Source: Paracoccus marinaquae
Lineage (GTDB): Bacteria > Pseudomonadota > Alphaproteobacteria > Rhodobacterales > Rhodobacteraceae
Direction of reading: 5' to 3'
Assembly: GCF_018860165.1 (NCBI RefSeq)
Contig: NZ_JAHKNG010000023.1
Location: forward strand, 1 to 57,917
Length of the DNA: 57,917 nt
Shown here: in pieces, positions 42,679 to 51,818 of the stretch
How positions within the stretch are numbered: the stretch's first letter is position 1
Layout: each line of letters opens with the position of its first letter
The notes under the pieces: generated by a model
What the model was told of the DNA's origin: nothing
What the model saw: the letters and a program-made list of their open reading frames with translations, nothing else
Databases searched by the model: none
Position numbers and translations under genes: made by a program

Positions 42679-43448
42679 CCCCGATCCTCCTCGCCGATGG
42701 CCGGGCCGTCGGCGAGGCCGGCCAGCACCTCGACGGTGTGGAAGCAGCGGGTCTTCGCGCCGCGCCGGTGCAGCTTGCCCGACATGTTCATCAGGCAGCC
42801 CAGATCGCCGGCCAGCAGCAGATCGGCGCCGGTCTTCTCGATCGCCTCGGCCTTCTCGGTGACGATGGCGTTCGAGATGGACGAGTATTTCACGCAGAAG
42901 GTACCACCGAAGCCGCAGCAGACATCGTTGCCCTCAAGCCCGCGCATCTCGAGCCCGTCGATCTCGGCCAGCAGCGCGCGGGGCTGGGCCGCCACGCCCA
43001 GGTCGCGCAGGCCCGAGCAACTGTCGTGATAGGTGGCCGAGGCGCTCAGCCTGCGGCCATCGGGGCGGAAGCCCATGACATCGACCAGAAAACTGGTGAT
43101 CTCATGGGTCTTTGCCGCGAAGGCCCTGGCGCGGGCGGCCCAGACCGGGTCGCCCGCCAGAAGTTCGGGATAGCCATGCACCATCGTCGCCGCGCAGGAG
43201 CCCGAGGGCAGCACGACTTGGTCGTAGCCCTCGAAGGCGGCGATGGTCTGGCGGGCCAGATGTGCCGCGTCGGCATCGTCGCCGCTGTTGAAGGCGGGCT
43301 GGCCGCAGCAGGTCTGGCCCTGCGGCACCTCGACCACGCAGCCGGCCTCTTCCAGAAGCTGGATGGTGGCAAAGCCGATCTGTGGGCGGATGGCATCGAC
43401 GAGGCAGGTCACGAAAAGACCGACCCGAGGATTTGGCTGTCCGGACAT
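42675..43448 (-). CDS. lutA: L-lactate utilisation protein LutA (CCG-domain)
   Basis: 257 aa with two CCG cysteine-rich domains that bind Fe-S clusters, as in heterodisulfide reductase subunits and GlcF. The motifs are GQTCCGQPAFNSGD near residue 45 and NDVCCGFGGTFCVKYSSISN near residue 185, plus ATYHDSCSGLRDLG. With LutB and LutC it forms the L-lactate oxidation complex. It lies 7 bp after the lactate permease gene. Confidence 0.94.
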   Translation of the reverse strand: MSGQPNPRVGLFVTCLVDAIRPQIGFATIQLLEEAGCVVEVPQGQTCCGQPAFNSGDDADAAHLARQTIAAFEGYDQVVLPSGSCAATMVHGYPELLAGDPVWAARARAFAAKTHEITSFLVDVMGFRPDGRRLSASATYHDSCSGLRDLGVAAQPRALLAEIDGLEMRGLEGNDVCCGFGGTFCVKYSSISNAIVTEKAEAIEKTGADLLLAGDLGCLMNMSGKLHRRGAKTRCFHTVEVLAGLADGPAIGEEDRG

Positions 43449-43455
43449 GGCGACC

Positions 43456-45225
43456 TCAGCTGTGAACGGGGGCAGGGGCGGGGCCGCGGTTGCGCGACAT
43501 GACGAACAGCACCGCAGCCGCCCAGATCACCGCCGCGATCCACCACATGTTGAAGCCTCCGGCCAGCAGCGCAAAGCCGATCAGCCCGCCCTGGATGATG
43601 TAGTAGAACATCGGGATCAGGGTCTTGCGGATCAACTCGCCCTCGCGGTCGACGAGGCCGACGGTGGCCGAGGCGGCGACGACATTATGCACGCAGATCA
43701 TGTTGCCGGCGGCCCCGCCGATGGCCTGCAGCGCCACCACCGTACCGGCGCCCGCCGCGCCCAGACCGATCTGCTCGGCGGTCGAGAACTGGAACAGCGA
43801 GAACATCATGTTGCTGATCGTGTTCGATCCGGCCACGAAGGCGCCCATCGAGCCGATCAGCGGCGCGAACATCGGCCAGGCCTCGCCCACCGCGGCCGAG
43901 ACGCCCTCGGCCAGAACGATCGGCATGCTGGCGAGGCTGTCCGAGGCCGAGTTCAGGAACACCTGCACCATCGGCACCGCCAGCAGCAGCGCCGGTGCCG
44001 CCGCGATCATGGTCGAGCCCGACGAGCGCAGCGCCCGGACATAGTCGCGCCCCGACATGCGGTGAAGGATCAGGGTGAACAGCGAGGCGAGGATCAGGAC
44101 CGTGCCCGGCAGGTAGAGGACCTGAACCTTCGAGGTGATGCCCGAGCCGAACAGGTTCTCGAAGGTCAGCGTCGTCTGCGGCGAGGTGAGCCATGCCTTG
44201 ACCGGCGCGACCGTGCGGGTCAGGACCAGCAGCGCGACCACAAAGACATAGGGTGCCCAGGCTTTCAGCAGCGGCATCATCGGCTGGCCTGCGCGGTGAT
44301 CCTCGAGATCGTCCAGCTTGCCGACCCATGCGTCGTCCCATTGCCGGCGCGGCGGGAAGTCGAAGACCTCGGTCGGGATCAGGAAACCGCGCTTGGCCGC
44401 CGGGACGACGATCAGCAATCCGATGATGCCGCCCAGAAGCGAGGGGAATTCGGGGCCCAGAAACACCGCGATGATGTAATAGGGGATGGTGAAGGCCAGC
44501 CCGGCGAACAGCGCGAATTTCCAGATTCGGAAACCTTCCGCGAAAGACCGGTTGGCGCCGAAGAAGCGGGTCAGCATCCCGACCAGCATCAGCGGGATCA
44601 GAAAACCGATCAGCCCGTGGATGGTGGCGACCTTCACCGCGATCTCGAACAGGTAGTCGGGGAAGGCCATCGGCGCGATGGTCTGCTCGACCAGCGGCTG
44701 GCCCGAAAGCCCGGTATTCACGCCGACAAGGATCGGCGTGCCGACCGCGCCGAAGGATACCGGCGTCGACTGGATGATCAGCGTCACCATGACCGCCGCC
44801 ATGGCCGGAAACCCGACCGCGACCAGCAGGGGGGCGGCGATGGCCGCCGGCGTGCCGAAGCCCGAGGCGCCCTCGATCAGCGACCCGAACAGCCAGGCGA
44901 TGATGATCGCCTGCACCCGCCGGTCGGGCGAGATGCTGGTAAAGCCGTTGCGGATCGCGCGGATGCCGCCGCTTTCCTCAAGCGTGTACAGCATCAGGAT
45001 CGCGCCGAAGACGATATAGAGCAGGCTGACCGCGGTGACGGCGCCATTGACCGTCGCCCCCAGCACCTTGTTCAGCTCGGTCCCCCAGACCAGCAGCGCG
45101 GTTGCAACCGTGACCACATAGGCCACCAGCATCGAGAACTTGGCCGAACGTGCCAGCACCACCAGCAGCAGAAATACCGTGGCGATGGGCAGCAGGGCCA
45201 GGCAGAAGGTCACAAAACCAGCCAT
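43456..45225 (-). CDS. lctP: L-lactate permease
   Basis: 589-aa polytopic membrane protein of the LctP/LldP/GlcA family with about 13-14 helices. Family hallmarks are [20 protein letters not shown] near residue 115, [18 protein letters not shown], and [20 protein letters not shown]. It imports lactate, and often glycolate, with protons. Its ATG follows an excellent GAGGAGGAGGAAAG. It lies between dld and lutA in the lactate operon. Confidence 0.95.
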   Translation of the reverse strand: MAGFVTFCLALLPIATVFLLLVVLARSAKFSMLVAYVVTVATALLVWGTELNKVLGATVNGAVTAVSLLYIVFGAILMLYTLEESGGIRAIRNGFTSISPDRRVQAIIIAWLFGSLIEGASGFGTPAAIAAPLLVAVGFPAMAAVMVTLIIQSTPVSFGAVGTPILVGVNTGLSGQPLVEQTIAPMAFPDYLFEIAVKVATIHGLIGFLIPLMLVGMLTRFFGANRSFAEGFRIWKFALFAGLAFTIPYYIIAVFLGPEFPSLLGGIIGLLIVVPAAKRGFLIPTEVFDFPPRRQWDDAWVGKLDDLEDHRAGQPMMPLLKAWAPYVFVVALLVLTRTVAPVKAWLTSPQTTLTFENLFGSGITSKVQVLYLPGTVLILASLFTLILHRMSGRDYVRALRSSGSTMIAAAPALLLAVPMVQVFLNSASDSLASMPIVLAEGVSAAVGEAWPMFAPLIGSMGAFVAGSNTISNMMFSLFQFSTAEQIGLGAAGAGTVVALQAIGGAAGNMICVHNVVAASATVGLVDREGELIRKTLIPMFYYIIQGGLIGFALLAGGFNMWWIAAVIWAAAVLFVMSRNRGPAPAPVHS

Positions 45226-45283
45226 CTTTCCTCCTCCTCAGGCGGGGCAGTCGCACCCCGTTCAATTTTCAATTTCAAGGGTT

Positions 45284-45300
45284 CCGCCCCTGCGGGGCGG
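45284..45300 (-). terminator. Hairpin between dld and lctP
   Basis: CCGCCCC (45284-45290) and GGGGCGG (45294-45300) close a 3-nt loop 18 bp past the dld stop codon. On the minus strand it is followed by AACCCTTGAAATTG without a U-tract. It probably causes partial termination or RNA processing between the dehydrogenase and the permease. Confidence 0.45.
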
Positions 45301-45317
45301 GCGTTCCGGCGCAGGGC

Positions 45318-47021
45318 CTAATGCCAATGCGCGCATTTCGAGGTCTGACCGATCCCGGGATTGAGACTGTTCGTGGGGTCGATCGAGCGGTAGAAGCCGG
45401 CCAGTTCCGGCTTGGCATGATAGAGATGGCCGACATTGTGCTCGGCCGGGTATTCCGCGCCGCGCCGGTCCAGCAGCCGCCACATCTCGTGCTCGACCTC
45501 CAGACAGTCATGGCCCTTCTTCACCACGTAATCCTGATGGAAGACGTGGCAGAAGAAATGGCCATAATAGAGCTTTTTCGCGATCTTGGCGTCCAGTTCC
45601 GGCGGCAGGCTTTCAACCCAGTCGCGGTCGTTGCGACGCAGGGCAATGTCCAGCGCCACGATATCCTCGACCTCGCGGGCATGGATGGCACGATAGCGCA
45701 CCGCCGCCCCGGCCACGGCAAAGCGATGCAGGAAGGCCGCCTTGCCCTCGTCCGGGGTGCATTCGAACATGTCGCCTCCGGCCGAGGGGAACAGCCCGCC
45801 CAGATAGTCGCGGGCCTCGGCGATGCCGTCCCCGCCCATGCGCAGCAGCAGGTGATGCTCATAGCGGTCGCGGAAATCGTTCATCCGCCGCGGCAGGTGC
45901 TGGGGCGCCAGCGCGGCGATCCCCTGTGCGATCCGGTCGGATAGGGTCGCGCCCAGCCCCAGCCGCTCGGTCAGGGCATCGGTGCGGGACTTGGCGTTGA
46001 ACAGCGCCGGCATCCGGTCGGTGCCGGCCTTCCGGATGAACAGGAAGGTGTCCTTGCCGTATTTCGCGGCGACATCATAGGCATCGCGGTGGATGTATTC
46101 GCCCGCGATCGGAAGGTTGTCGAACCGGCCAAGGATATGGCGTCGGATCTCGGCCAGTTCGGCCGGATCGTTGCTGCCGACATAGAAGACCGCCGTGTCC
46201 CTTTCGGCCTCGAAGGTGTCCAGCCGCACGGCAAAGACCGCCAGCTTGCCGGCACAGCCCGAGGATTCGTGCAGCCGCCGCGGATCGGCATTGAAGCGGG
46301 CCGGTGTCTCGGCGTCGATCTCGCGCACATGGGTCGCATATTCGCGGTCCGAGGCCCAGGCATCGGTCGGCGCCGGGGTGGGCAGGTCGCCCGCCTCCAG
46401 ACGGGTCAGGATTTCCTCGGGCTCGTCGCCCAGGTCCAGCCCCAGATGGTTGACCAGCGCGACCGAGCCATCGGCCCGGATCTCGGCATAGAGGCTCATT
46501 TCGGTATAGGCCGGCCCGCGATGGATCAGCGCGCCGCCGGAATTGTTGCAGATCCCGCCCAGCACCGAGGCGCCGATGCAACTGGACCCGATCACCGAAT
46601 GCGGCTCGCGCCCCAGCGGGCGCAGGCGCTTTTCCAGCGTGTCCAGCGTGGCGCCGGGCAGGCAGACCACCTGCTCGCCGCCCGACAAGAGATGGACACC
46701 CTTCAGGCGCATCACGCTGATCAGCACGATCTCGCGGTCGTAATCCTCGCCCCAGGGGGTCGAGCCGCCGGTCAGCCCGGTATTCGCCGCCTGCAGGATC
46801 ACGGTGCGACCAGCGGCGATGGCCGTTTTCAGCACGCGCCACATCTCGACCAGCGAGCCGGGGCAGACCACCGCCGCCACCGGGCCGCCGCCATAGCGGA
46901 AACCGCGCGTATAGCGGCGGGTCCGGCGCGGCGCGGTCAGGACACCGGCGGCGCCGACGATCTGGCGCAACCGCTCCACCAGTCGGTCCCGCGGAATTTC
47001 AGTGCTTTCGGTCGATGTCAC
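45318..47021 (-). CDS. dld: FAD-dependent D-lactate dehydrogenase (quinone type)
   Basis: 567 aa, close to the 571 aa of E. coli Dld. It oxidises D-lactate to pyruvate and passes electrons to the quinone pool. The PCMH FAD-binding domain has VILQAANTGLTGGSTPWGE, GSSCIGASVLGGICNNSGG and HRGPAYTEMSLYAEI. A membrane-binding/cap region and a C-terminal part with HDCLEVEHEMWRLLDRRGAE follow, ending at STNSLNPGIG-type residues. GTG 47021 is the start because AGGGGGG lies upstream. Extending to 47153 would run through the operator. Confidence 0.92.
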   Translation of the reverse strand: MTSTESTEIPRDRLVERLRQIVGAAGVLTAPRRTRRYTRGFRYGGGPVAAVVCPGSLVEMWRVLKTAIAAGRTVILQAANTGLTGGSTPWGEDYDREIVLISVMRLKGVHLLSGGEQVVCLPGATLDTLEKRLRPLGREPHSVIGSSCIGASVLGGICNNSGGALIHRGPAYTEMSLYAEIRADGSVALVNHLGLDLGDEPEEILTRLEAGDLPTPAPTDAWASDREYATHVREIDAETPARFNADPRRLHESSGCAGKLAVFAVRLDTFEAERDTAVFYVGSNDPAELAEIRRHILGRFDNLPIAGEYIHRDAYDVAAKYGKDTFLFIRKAGTDRMPALFNAKSRTDALTERLGLGATLSDRIAQGIAALAPQHLPRRMNDFRDRYEHHLLLRMGGDGIAEARDYLGGLFPSAGGDMFECTPDEGKAAFLHRFAVAGAAVRYRAIHAREVEDIVALDIALRRNDRDWVESLPPELDAKIAKKLYYGHFFCHVFHQDYVVKKGHDCLEVEHEMWRLLDRRGAEYPAEHNVGHLYHAKPELAGFYRSIDPTNSLNPGIGQTSKCAHWH

Positions 47022-47092
47022 AAGCGCCCCCCTGAATGCGGTTCTGCGATCCGACAGGCCGGGCCGACCTCCATCATCGCCCGAGAATCGCA

Positions 47093-47140
47093 TTGACCTC
47101 AATTTCATGATTGGTAAATTAATTTTACCACATATGTCAA
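47093..47140. promoter_or_regulatory. LldR-type operator and divergent promoters for dld and lldR
   Basis: A palindrome TGGTAAA-TTAAT-TTTACCA (47112-47130) matches the TGGT...ACCA pattern of FCD-type GntR regulators. It overlaps promoter elements on both strands: TTGACC (47093-47098) with TAAATT 16 bp later for lldR, and TTGACA (47140-47135, minus) with a -10 position falling inside the palindrome for dld. Binding there would repress both directions. Confidence 0.75.
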
Positions 47141-47212
47141 ATGGAAAATTCATTGTCCTTCTGGGTGGGCTCGGTTAGGCTTGATGTCCGAAACAGGGGC
47201 GCGGGGGTTGGT

Positions 47213-47986
47213 GTGAGCAGGGAAGTCGACAAGGGCGCTTCGGCCGCGGAAAGCACCGCGCGCCATATCGAGGATCTGATCCTCGAGGGCTCGTTGCGGC
47301 CGGGTGATCCGCTGCTGCCCGAACGCGAGATGGCGCTGCGCCTGAACGTCTCGCGCCCGACCTTGCGACAGGGGATCAGGATGCTGGAAGACAAGGGGCT
47401 GATCAATGCCGAACCCGGGGGCGCGCGCAGCGTCGCACCGCTGGCCACCAGCATCACCGACCCGCTGATCGAGCTGATGTCCTCGCGCAAGGAGGTGGTG
47501 GGCGACTATCTGGAACTGCGCGGGACGCTGGAGGGATTCGCGGCCAGCCTTGCGGCGGTGCGCGCCAATGACATTGACCGCGCCACGCTGACCAGCTGCA
47601 TGGAGCGGATCGACCGCGCCCATGACGAGGCCGATGCGCGCAACGAGGCCGAGGCCGATATCGATCTGCACGTCGCGGTCTACGAGGCCAGCCACAATAT
47701 CGTGCTGCTGCAGGTCATGCGCGCCCTGTCGGGGATGCTGCGCAAGGGCGTGTTCCACAACCGCGAAAAGCTGTATGCCCGCGCCGAGGTGCGCGAGGTT
47801 CTGCGCCATCAGCACCGCGCCATCTATGATACGGTCATGGCCCGCGATCCCGCCGCCGCCGCGCGCGCGACCGAGGATCACATGGCCTATACGCGCCGCG
47901 TCCTTGCCGAGATCGCGGCGGCCGAGGCGAGGCTGGAAATCTCGCTGCGGCGGATCGATGGCGGCACCATCACCCAGCGGGGTTAG
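47213..47986 (+). CDS. lldR: GntR/FadR-type (FCD) lactate regulator, LldR/PdhR-like
   Basis: 257 aa. The N-terminal winged helix has RHIEDLILEGSLRPGDPLLP, EREMALRLNVSRPTLRQGIR and LEDKGLINAEPGGARSV. The C-terminal FCD effector domain contains the Asp/His metal set in DLHVAVYEASHNIVLLQVM and RHQHRAIYDTVMARDP. GTG 47213, preceded by GCGGGGG, gives a length equal to E. coli LldR. ATG 47141, only 10 bp from the operator, is the alternative. Divergent from dld, it very probably controls the lactate operon. Confidence 0.87.
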   Translation: MSREVDKGASAAESTARHIEDLILEGSLRPGDPLLPEREMALRLNVSRPTLRQGIRMLEDKGLINAEPGGARSVAPLATSITDPLIELMSSRKEVVGDYLELRGTLEGFAASLAAVRANDIDRATLTSCMERIDRAHDEADARNEAEADIDLHVAVYEASHNIVLLQVMRALSGMLRKGVFHNREKLYARAEVREVLRHQHRAIYDTVMARDPAAAARATEDHMAYTRRVLAEIAAAEARLEISLRRIDGGTITQRG

Positions 47987-48122
47987 CCTTGCCGTCGGCG
48001 GCACGAGGCCAAGATGGCCGCGCCAAACGCAGACGGCAATCAGCCGGAGCGGGCCGAATTCCGGGCGTACCCCCGAACAGCGGCTGGCCGGCACAGCCAA
48101 GGCCTGCGACCAGGCCAGTTTG

Positions 48123-48137
48123 TTTCAACAGGTGAAA
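48123..48137. promoter_or_regulatory. TTTCA-N5-TGAAA box, putative IclR-type operator 1
   Basis: TTTCA (48123-48127), 5-bp centre ACAGG, TGAAA (48133-48137). It has the same half-sites and spacing as the 19-bp palindrome between iclR and the lyase gene (54390-54408). It ends 16 bp before the -35 of the transporter promoter, a position suited to an activator. Confidence 0.55.
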
Positions 48138-48153
48138 TGGCTCTGACATCCCG

Positions 48154-48181
48154 TTGCCGCAACTCGAGCACCTGCCATAAT
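48154..48181 (+). promoter_or_regulatory. Promoter of the transporter-catabolic operon
   Basis: -35 TTGCCG (48154-48159), 16-bp spacer, -10 CATAAT (48176-48181). It is preceded by the TTTCA-N5-TGAAA box. It predicts an unusually long leader of about 140 nt before the start of the binding-protein gene. Confidence 0.5.
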
Positions 48182-48329
48182 ATCCTTGTTGCGTAGGATC
48201 CTCGTGGTCCCTGCCGCCGTTTATCAGAAACGGACATGGAACAATACGGATGCCATTGCTGCTTGCGATGGCAGTGGCTTTGCACAAACCGGCTTTCGCT
48301 CAAGGAAGCCGTATTACTGGGGGGAAGAA

Positions 48330-49184
48330 ATGATCAGATCGGGTGGAACCGGATTGGCCTGTGCCATTGCCCTTGCCCTTGGCGTCGCCGGCGGCGCCAA
48401 TGCGCAGAGCATTCCGCTGGCGGAAAAGGTCGAGAGCAACGGTACTCTGACGATTGCCAGCGGCCTTGACTATGCACCGATGCAGTTCGTCGACGAGAAG
48501 GGGCAGCCGGCCGGCATGAATGTCGAAATGGCGCAGGCCGTCGCCAAGCTGCTGGGGGTCGAGCTTGAAATCGTCACGATCCCCTTCAAGGCGCAGATTC
48601 CCGCGCTGGTCTCGGAGCGGGCGGATATCGGCTGGGCCGGCTACACCATTCTGCCCGAGCGGCTGGAGCAGGTCGATTTTGTCGGCTTCATGAGCTCCGG
48701 GACCGTCATCGTCGGGCTTCCCGAGACCAAGGACGGTCTTGCCGACCCGCTCAGCATCTGCGGCAAGAAGGTCGCGGTCGCGAATGGCAATGCCGCCGAC
48801 GCCGTTGCCGACCGGCTGAGCGCAGACTGTGAAGCAGGCGGCCTGGCCGCAATCGAAAAGCAGATCTTCCCGGATCAGAAGGATACGATCCAGGCTCTGC
48901 TGACCGGCCGCGTGGATGCGCGCCTCGATGACGCCACCTCGGCGGGGTATTACGAGGCGACCACGAACGGCAAGAACGTCGTCGCCAGCGATCCGATCGA
49001 TCCGGCGCCGCTCGGCCTGGCGATCCGCAAGGGCGACAGCGCCATGGGCGAGATGCTGTCCTCCGCCCTGAACGCGCTGATGGCCGATGGCACCTACGCG
49101 ACGATCCTGGAGAAATACGGGATGAGCGCCGCCGCCGTGACCGAGTCGGTCGTCTATTCCGATATGTCGCAATTGCAGAACTGA
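48330..49184 (+). CDS. ABC transporter substrate-binding protein, polar amino acid type
   Basis: 284 aa, periplasmic solute-binding protein (SBP_bac_3 family). The signal peptide is IRSGGTGLACAIALALGVAG, cut after GANAQ. The ligand-binding core reads LTIASGLDYAPMQFVDEKG, then GMNVEMAQAVAKLLGVELE, RADIGWAGYTILPERLEQVD and ILEKYGM near the end. The aromatic/acidic pocket is normal for amino acids or amino-acid-like amines, but the ligand cannot be read from sequence. ATG 48330 follows GGGGGAAG. A hairpin after the gene may give it higher expression than the permease. Confidence 0.9.
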   Translation: MIRSGGTGLACAIALALGVAGGANAQSIPLAEKVESNGTLTIASGLDYAPMQFVDEKGQPAGMNVEMAQAVAKLLGVELEIVTIPFKAQIPALVSERADIGWAGYTILPERLEQVDFVGFMSSGTVIVGLPETKDGLADPLSICGKKVAVANGNAADAVADRLSADCEAGGLAAIEKQIFPDQKDTIQALLTGRVDARLDDATSAGYYEATTNGKNVVASDPIDPAPLGLAIRKGDSAMGEMLSSALNALMADGTYATILEKYGMSAAAVTESVVYSDMSQLQN

Positions 49185-49200
49185 CGCAGCGGACACGAAG

Positions 49201-49228
49201 GCGCTTCCGGTCCTGCGTCTGGAAGCGC
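49201..49228 (+). terminator. Hairpin after the binding-protein gene
   Basis: GCGCTTCC (49201-49208) and GGAAGCGC (49221-49228) form an 8-bp stem with a 12-nt loop, 16 nt past the stop codon. Partial termination or 3'-end protection here is common between binding-protein and permease genes and would raise the binding protein's stoichiometry. Confidence 0.55.
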
Positions 49229-49361
49229 GTCAAGACCAAGCGAGACGGTTACTCGACCACAGGACGGAAGGCCGTGCCCCCGGGAGGCGAGGGGCCGCCG
49301 AAGGCGGTCGGTATCGGCACGGCCAGGATCCGTCAGGCCAAAATCAAGGGAGGATTTGTGC

Positions 49362-50300
49362 GTGGCTACAGACATCTCTAAACACGCTCATACGGGCATT
49401 CAGGACGTGGAGCAGCTGACGATTGCCCCTTTGCGCCACCCGTGGCGCAACGTCGCGGTGGCGATCGTCCTCGTCCTCGTTCTGGCATTGCTGTATTCCG
49501 TGGCAACCAACCCGGAATTCCAGTGGCCGGTCGTCGGTCGCTATCTGTTCGACCCGCTGATCCTGAGAGGGGTCGTGATGACGCTCGTGCTGACGGCGAT
49601 CATCATGGTGCTGGCCTGTGTCGGCGGGACGTTGGTCGCCCTCATGCTCATCTCGCCAAGCCGGCTGCTCTCGGTTCCGGCGAACCTGTTCGTCTGGTTC
49701 TTCCGCGGGATGCCGGCGCTGGTGCAGCTGATCTTCTGGTATAACATGGCGCTGCTGTTCAAGCAGATCGGGCTGTTCATACCATTCTATGGCATGGTCT
49801 TTTCGATCCCCACCAACGATATCATCACGCCCTTTGTCGCGGCTGTGATCGCCCTGTCGTTGCAGGAATCGGGTTACATGGCCGAGATCGTGCGCAACGG
49901 GCTGAAATCCGTCGGCCGCGGCCAGACCGAGGCGGCGCTGTGCCTTGGCATGAAGCCGAGCCTGCTGATGCGCCGGATCGTCCTGCCGCAATCTATGCGG
50001 GTCATCATTCCGCCGACTGGGAACGAGATGATCAACCTGCTGAAGACCACCTCGCTGGTCAGCACGATCGCCGTTGGCGACCTGCTGTATTCCGCCCAGT
50101 CGATCTATGCCCGCACCTTCGAGACGATCCCGCTGCTGCTGGTGGCCTCGGCCTGGTATCTCGCCATCGTCTCGGTCACCACGGTCGGCCAGAGCTATCT
50201 GGAATTCCACTTCTCGCGTGACGAGGCAAAGGCCAAGCCCAGCCTGCTGAACTCGATCGCATCCCAGCTATTCAGCTTCCGCAGGAGGTCGCGGTCATGA
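49362..50300 (+). CDS. Amino acid ABC transporter permease (HisM/GlnP type)
   Basis: 312 aa, inner-membrane permease. An N-terminal hydrophobic segment ([18 protein letters not shown]) precedes the conserved five-helix core. The ABC-coupling EAA loop is in [20 protein letters not shown] with [37 protein letters not shown] is the classic His/Glu permease signature. Only one permease is present, so it likely acts as a homodimer. GTG 49362 is chosen for AAGGGAGGA at 7-bp spacing; a TTG two codons earlier is too close to that site. Confidence 0.92.
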   Translation: MATDISKHAHTGIQDVEQLTIAPLRHPWRNVAVAIVLVLVLALLYSVATNPEFQWPVVGRYLFDPLILRGVVMTLVLTAIIMVLACVGGTLVALMLISPSRLLSVPANLFVWFFRGMPALVQLIFWYNMALLFKQIGLFIPFYGMVFSIPTNDIITPFVAAVIALSLQESGYMAEIVRNGLKSVGRGQTEAALCLGMKPSLLMRRIVLPQSMRVIIPPTGNEMINLLKTTSLVSTIAVGDLLYSAQSIYARTFETIPLLLVASAWYLAIVSVTTVGQSYLEFHFSRDEAKAKPSLLNSIASQLFSFRRRSRS

Positions 50301-51088
50301 ACCATTTCGAACGCTTCGGGGTTGACCCGAACACGATGATCCATGCCGCGGGCGTGCGGAAGAATTTCGGCCCGCTGGAGGTTCTGAAGGGCGTGGACCT
50401 GACCGTCAGCAAGGGCAGCGTGGCCTGCATCATCGGCCCCTCGGGTTCGGGCAAGAGCACGTTCCTGCGCTGCATCAACCACCTTGAAGAGGTCAATAGC
50501 GGCCTGATCCTGGTCGATGGCAATTTCGTCGGCTACCGGCTGCAGGGCGACACGCTGCACGAACTGCCCGCCAGCGCGATCTGCCAGCGCCGGGCCGAGA
50601 TCGGCATGGTGTTCCAGCACTTCAACCTGTTCCCCAACATGACCGTGCTGGAAAACCTCATCGAGGCGCCGGTGCGGGTGCGCAAGGAGCCGGTGGCGCA
50701 GGCGCGCGAACATGCGCTGGAACTGCTGCGGCGCGTCGGGCTGGAAGCCAAGCGCGATGTCTATCCGCGCAACCTGTCGGGCGGGCAGCAGCAGCGCGTG
50801 GCCATTGCGCGCGCGCTGGCCATGAAGCCCAAGGTGCTGCTGTTCGATGAGCCGACCTCGGCGCTGGACCCGGAACTGGTGGGCGAGGTGCTGGAGGTCA
50901 TGAAGGATCTGGCGCAGGGCGGCATGACGATGGTGGTCGTTACCCATGAAATCGGTTTCGCGCGCGAAGTCGCCGACACGCTGGTCTTCATGGACGGCGG
51001 CGTGGTCGTCGAGAAGGGCGACCCGAAGGAAATGATCGCCAACCCGACCTCGCAGCGCACACGGGATTTCCTCGGCCGGGTGCTCTAG
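50297..51088 (+). CDS. Amino acid ABC transporter ATP-binding protein
   Basis: 263 aa. Walker [21 protein letters not shown] is near residue 45, Q-loop [18 protein letters not shown], signature [16 protein letters not shown] near residue 157, Walker [16 protein letters not shown], and switch [14 protein letters not shown]. All are typical of the polar-amino-acid uptake group (HisP/GlnQ). It overlaps the permease stop by 4 bp. The insert [20 protein letters not shown] in the first half is longer than in GlnQ. Confidence 0.95.
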   Translation: MNHFERFGVDPNTMIHAAGVRKNFGPLEVLKGVDLTVSKGSVACIIGPSGSGKSTFLRCINHLEEVNSGLILVDGNFVGYRLQGDTLHELPASAICQRRAEIGMVFQHFNLFPNMTVLENLIEAPVRVRKEPVAQAREHALELLRRVGLEAKRDVYPRNLSGGQQQRVAIARALAMKPKVLLFDEPTSALDPELVGEVLEVMKDLAQGGMTMVVVTHEIGFAREVADTLVFMDGGVVVEKGDPKEMIANPTSQRTRDFLGRVL

Positions 51089-51156
51089 GGCCCCGGCGCG
51101 GGTCAGGCCCGCGGTGCCGATCAGCCGGATTATTGGATTTTCTTTGGAGTTGAACC

Positions 51157-51807
51157 ATGAACACCTCAGACCCGATCTTCATCGACATTGCGACGGGAAA
51201 TTTCAAGCGGGGCATATTCAACGCGATCATCGCACCCCGTCCCATCGGATGGATGAGTACGGTTGATGCGGACGGAAAGACAAATCTCGCCCCGTTTTCC
51301 TATTTCAACATCGTGTCCAACGATCCCCCGGTGCTGGTCTTCTCCTGCAACACGCCCGAGGACCGGCCGGCGAAGGACACGCTCAGCAATGTGCGCGAGA
51401 CCGGCGAATTCGTCTTCAACCTGGTCACCTTCGACCTCGTCCATGAGATGAACATGACTTCGGCGCCGCTGCCGGTCGGCGTCGACGAGTTCGAACATGC
51501 CGGGCTGGAAAAGGCCCCCAGCCGCTTTGTCAAGCCGCCGCGCGTGGCCCGTTCCCCGGCAGCGCTGGAATGCAAGGTGATCGACACGGTCCGGATCAAG
51601 GGCGAGTCGAACGAGCCAGAGGTCAATGTCACCTTCGGCCGGGTCGTCGGCATGCATCTGCATCCCGACTATCTTGACAAGGATGGCCGTTTCCTGACCG
51701 AGCGTGCCCAGCCGGTGACACGCCTCGGCGGCGCCGAATACGCCATCTCGCAGCCGACATTCGAGCTTGCCCGCCAGTTCAGCCGCGCGAACGAAAGCAC
51801 CTATTGA
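51157..51807 (+). CDS. Flavin reductase-like FMN-binding protein
   Basis: 216 aa, flavin-reductase-like split-barrel domain (DIM6/NTAB group). Conserved segments are FNAIIAPRPIGWMSTVDADG, NLAPFSYFNIVSNDPPVLVF and ETGEFVFNLVTFDLVHEMN. Members bind FMN and serve as flavin reductases for monooxygenases or as FMN-dependent oxidases. It follows the transporter ATPase by 68 bp and precedes the bicupin gene by 11 bp, so it belongs to the catabolic unit, yet no flavin-dependent oxygenase lies beside it. Confidence 0.87.
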   Translation: MNTSDPIFIDIATGNFKRGIFNAIIAPRPIGWMSTVDADGKTNLAPFSYFNIVSNDPPVLVFSCNTPEDRPAKDTLSNVRETGEFVFNLVTFDLVHEMNMTSAPLPVGVDEFEHAGLEKAPSRFVKPPRVARSPAALECKVIDTVRIKGESNEPEVNVTFGRVVGMHLHPDYLDKDGRFLTERAQPVTRLGGAEYAISQPTFELARQFSRANESTY

Positions 51808-51818
51808 GGGTTTCCGCC

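Larger units (their letters stand above)
47987..48329. other. Intergenic region, 343 bp, upstream of the amino-acid-type transporter
   Basis: No gene is supported; a frame open from 48186 lacks a usable start before 48330. The region holds the IclR-like box (48123-48137) and the promoter described below. I see no clear terminator for lldR. Confidence 0.5.

Noticed and set aside
43243..45321. 692-codon plus-strand frame opposite the lactate permease
   Set aside because: Shadow frame: no domain, extreme Arg/Asp/Gln content, and the permease on the other strand is unmistakable.
47141..47212. ATG 47141 as the start of the lactate regulator
   Set aside because: It is only 10 bp from the operator and has no ribosome-binding site. 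GTG 47213 has a G-rich site and gives the usual family length. Kept as an alternative.
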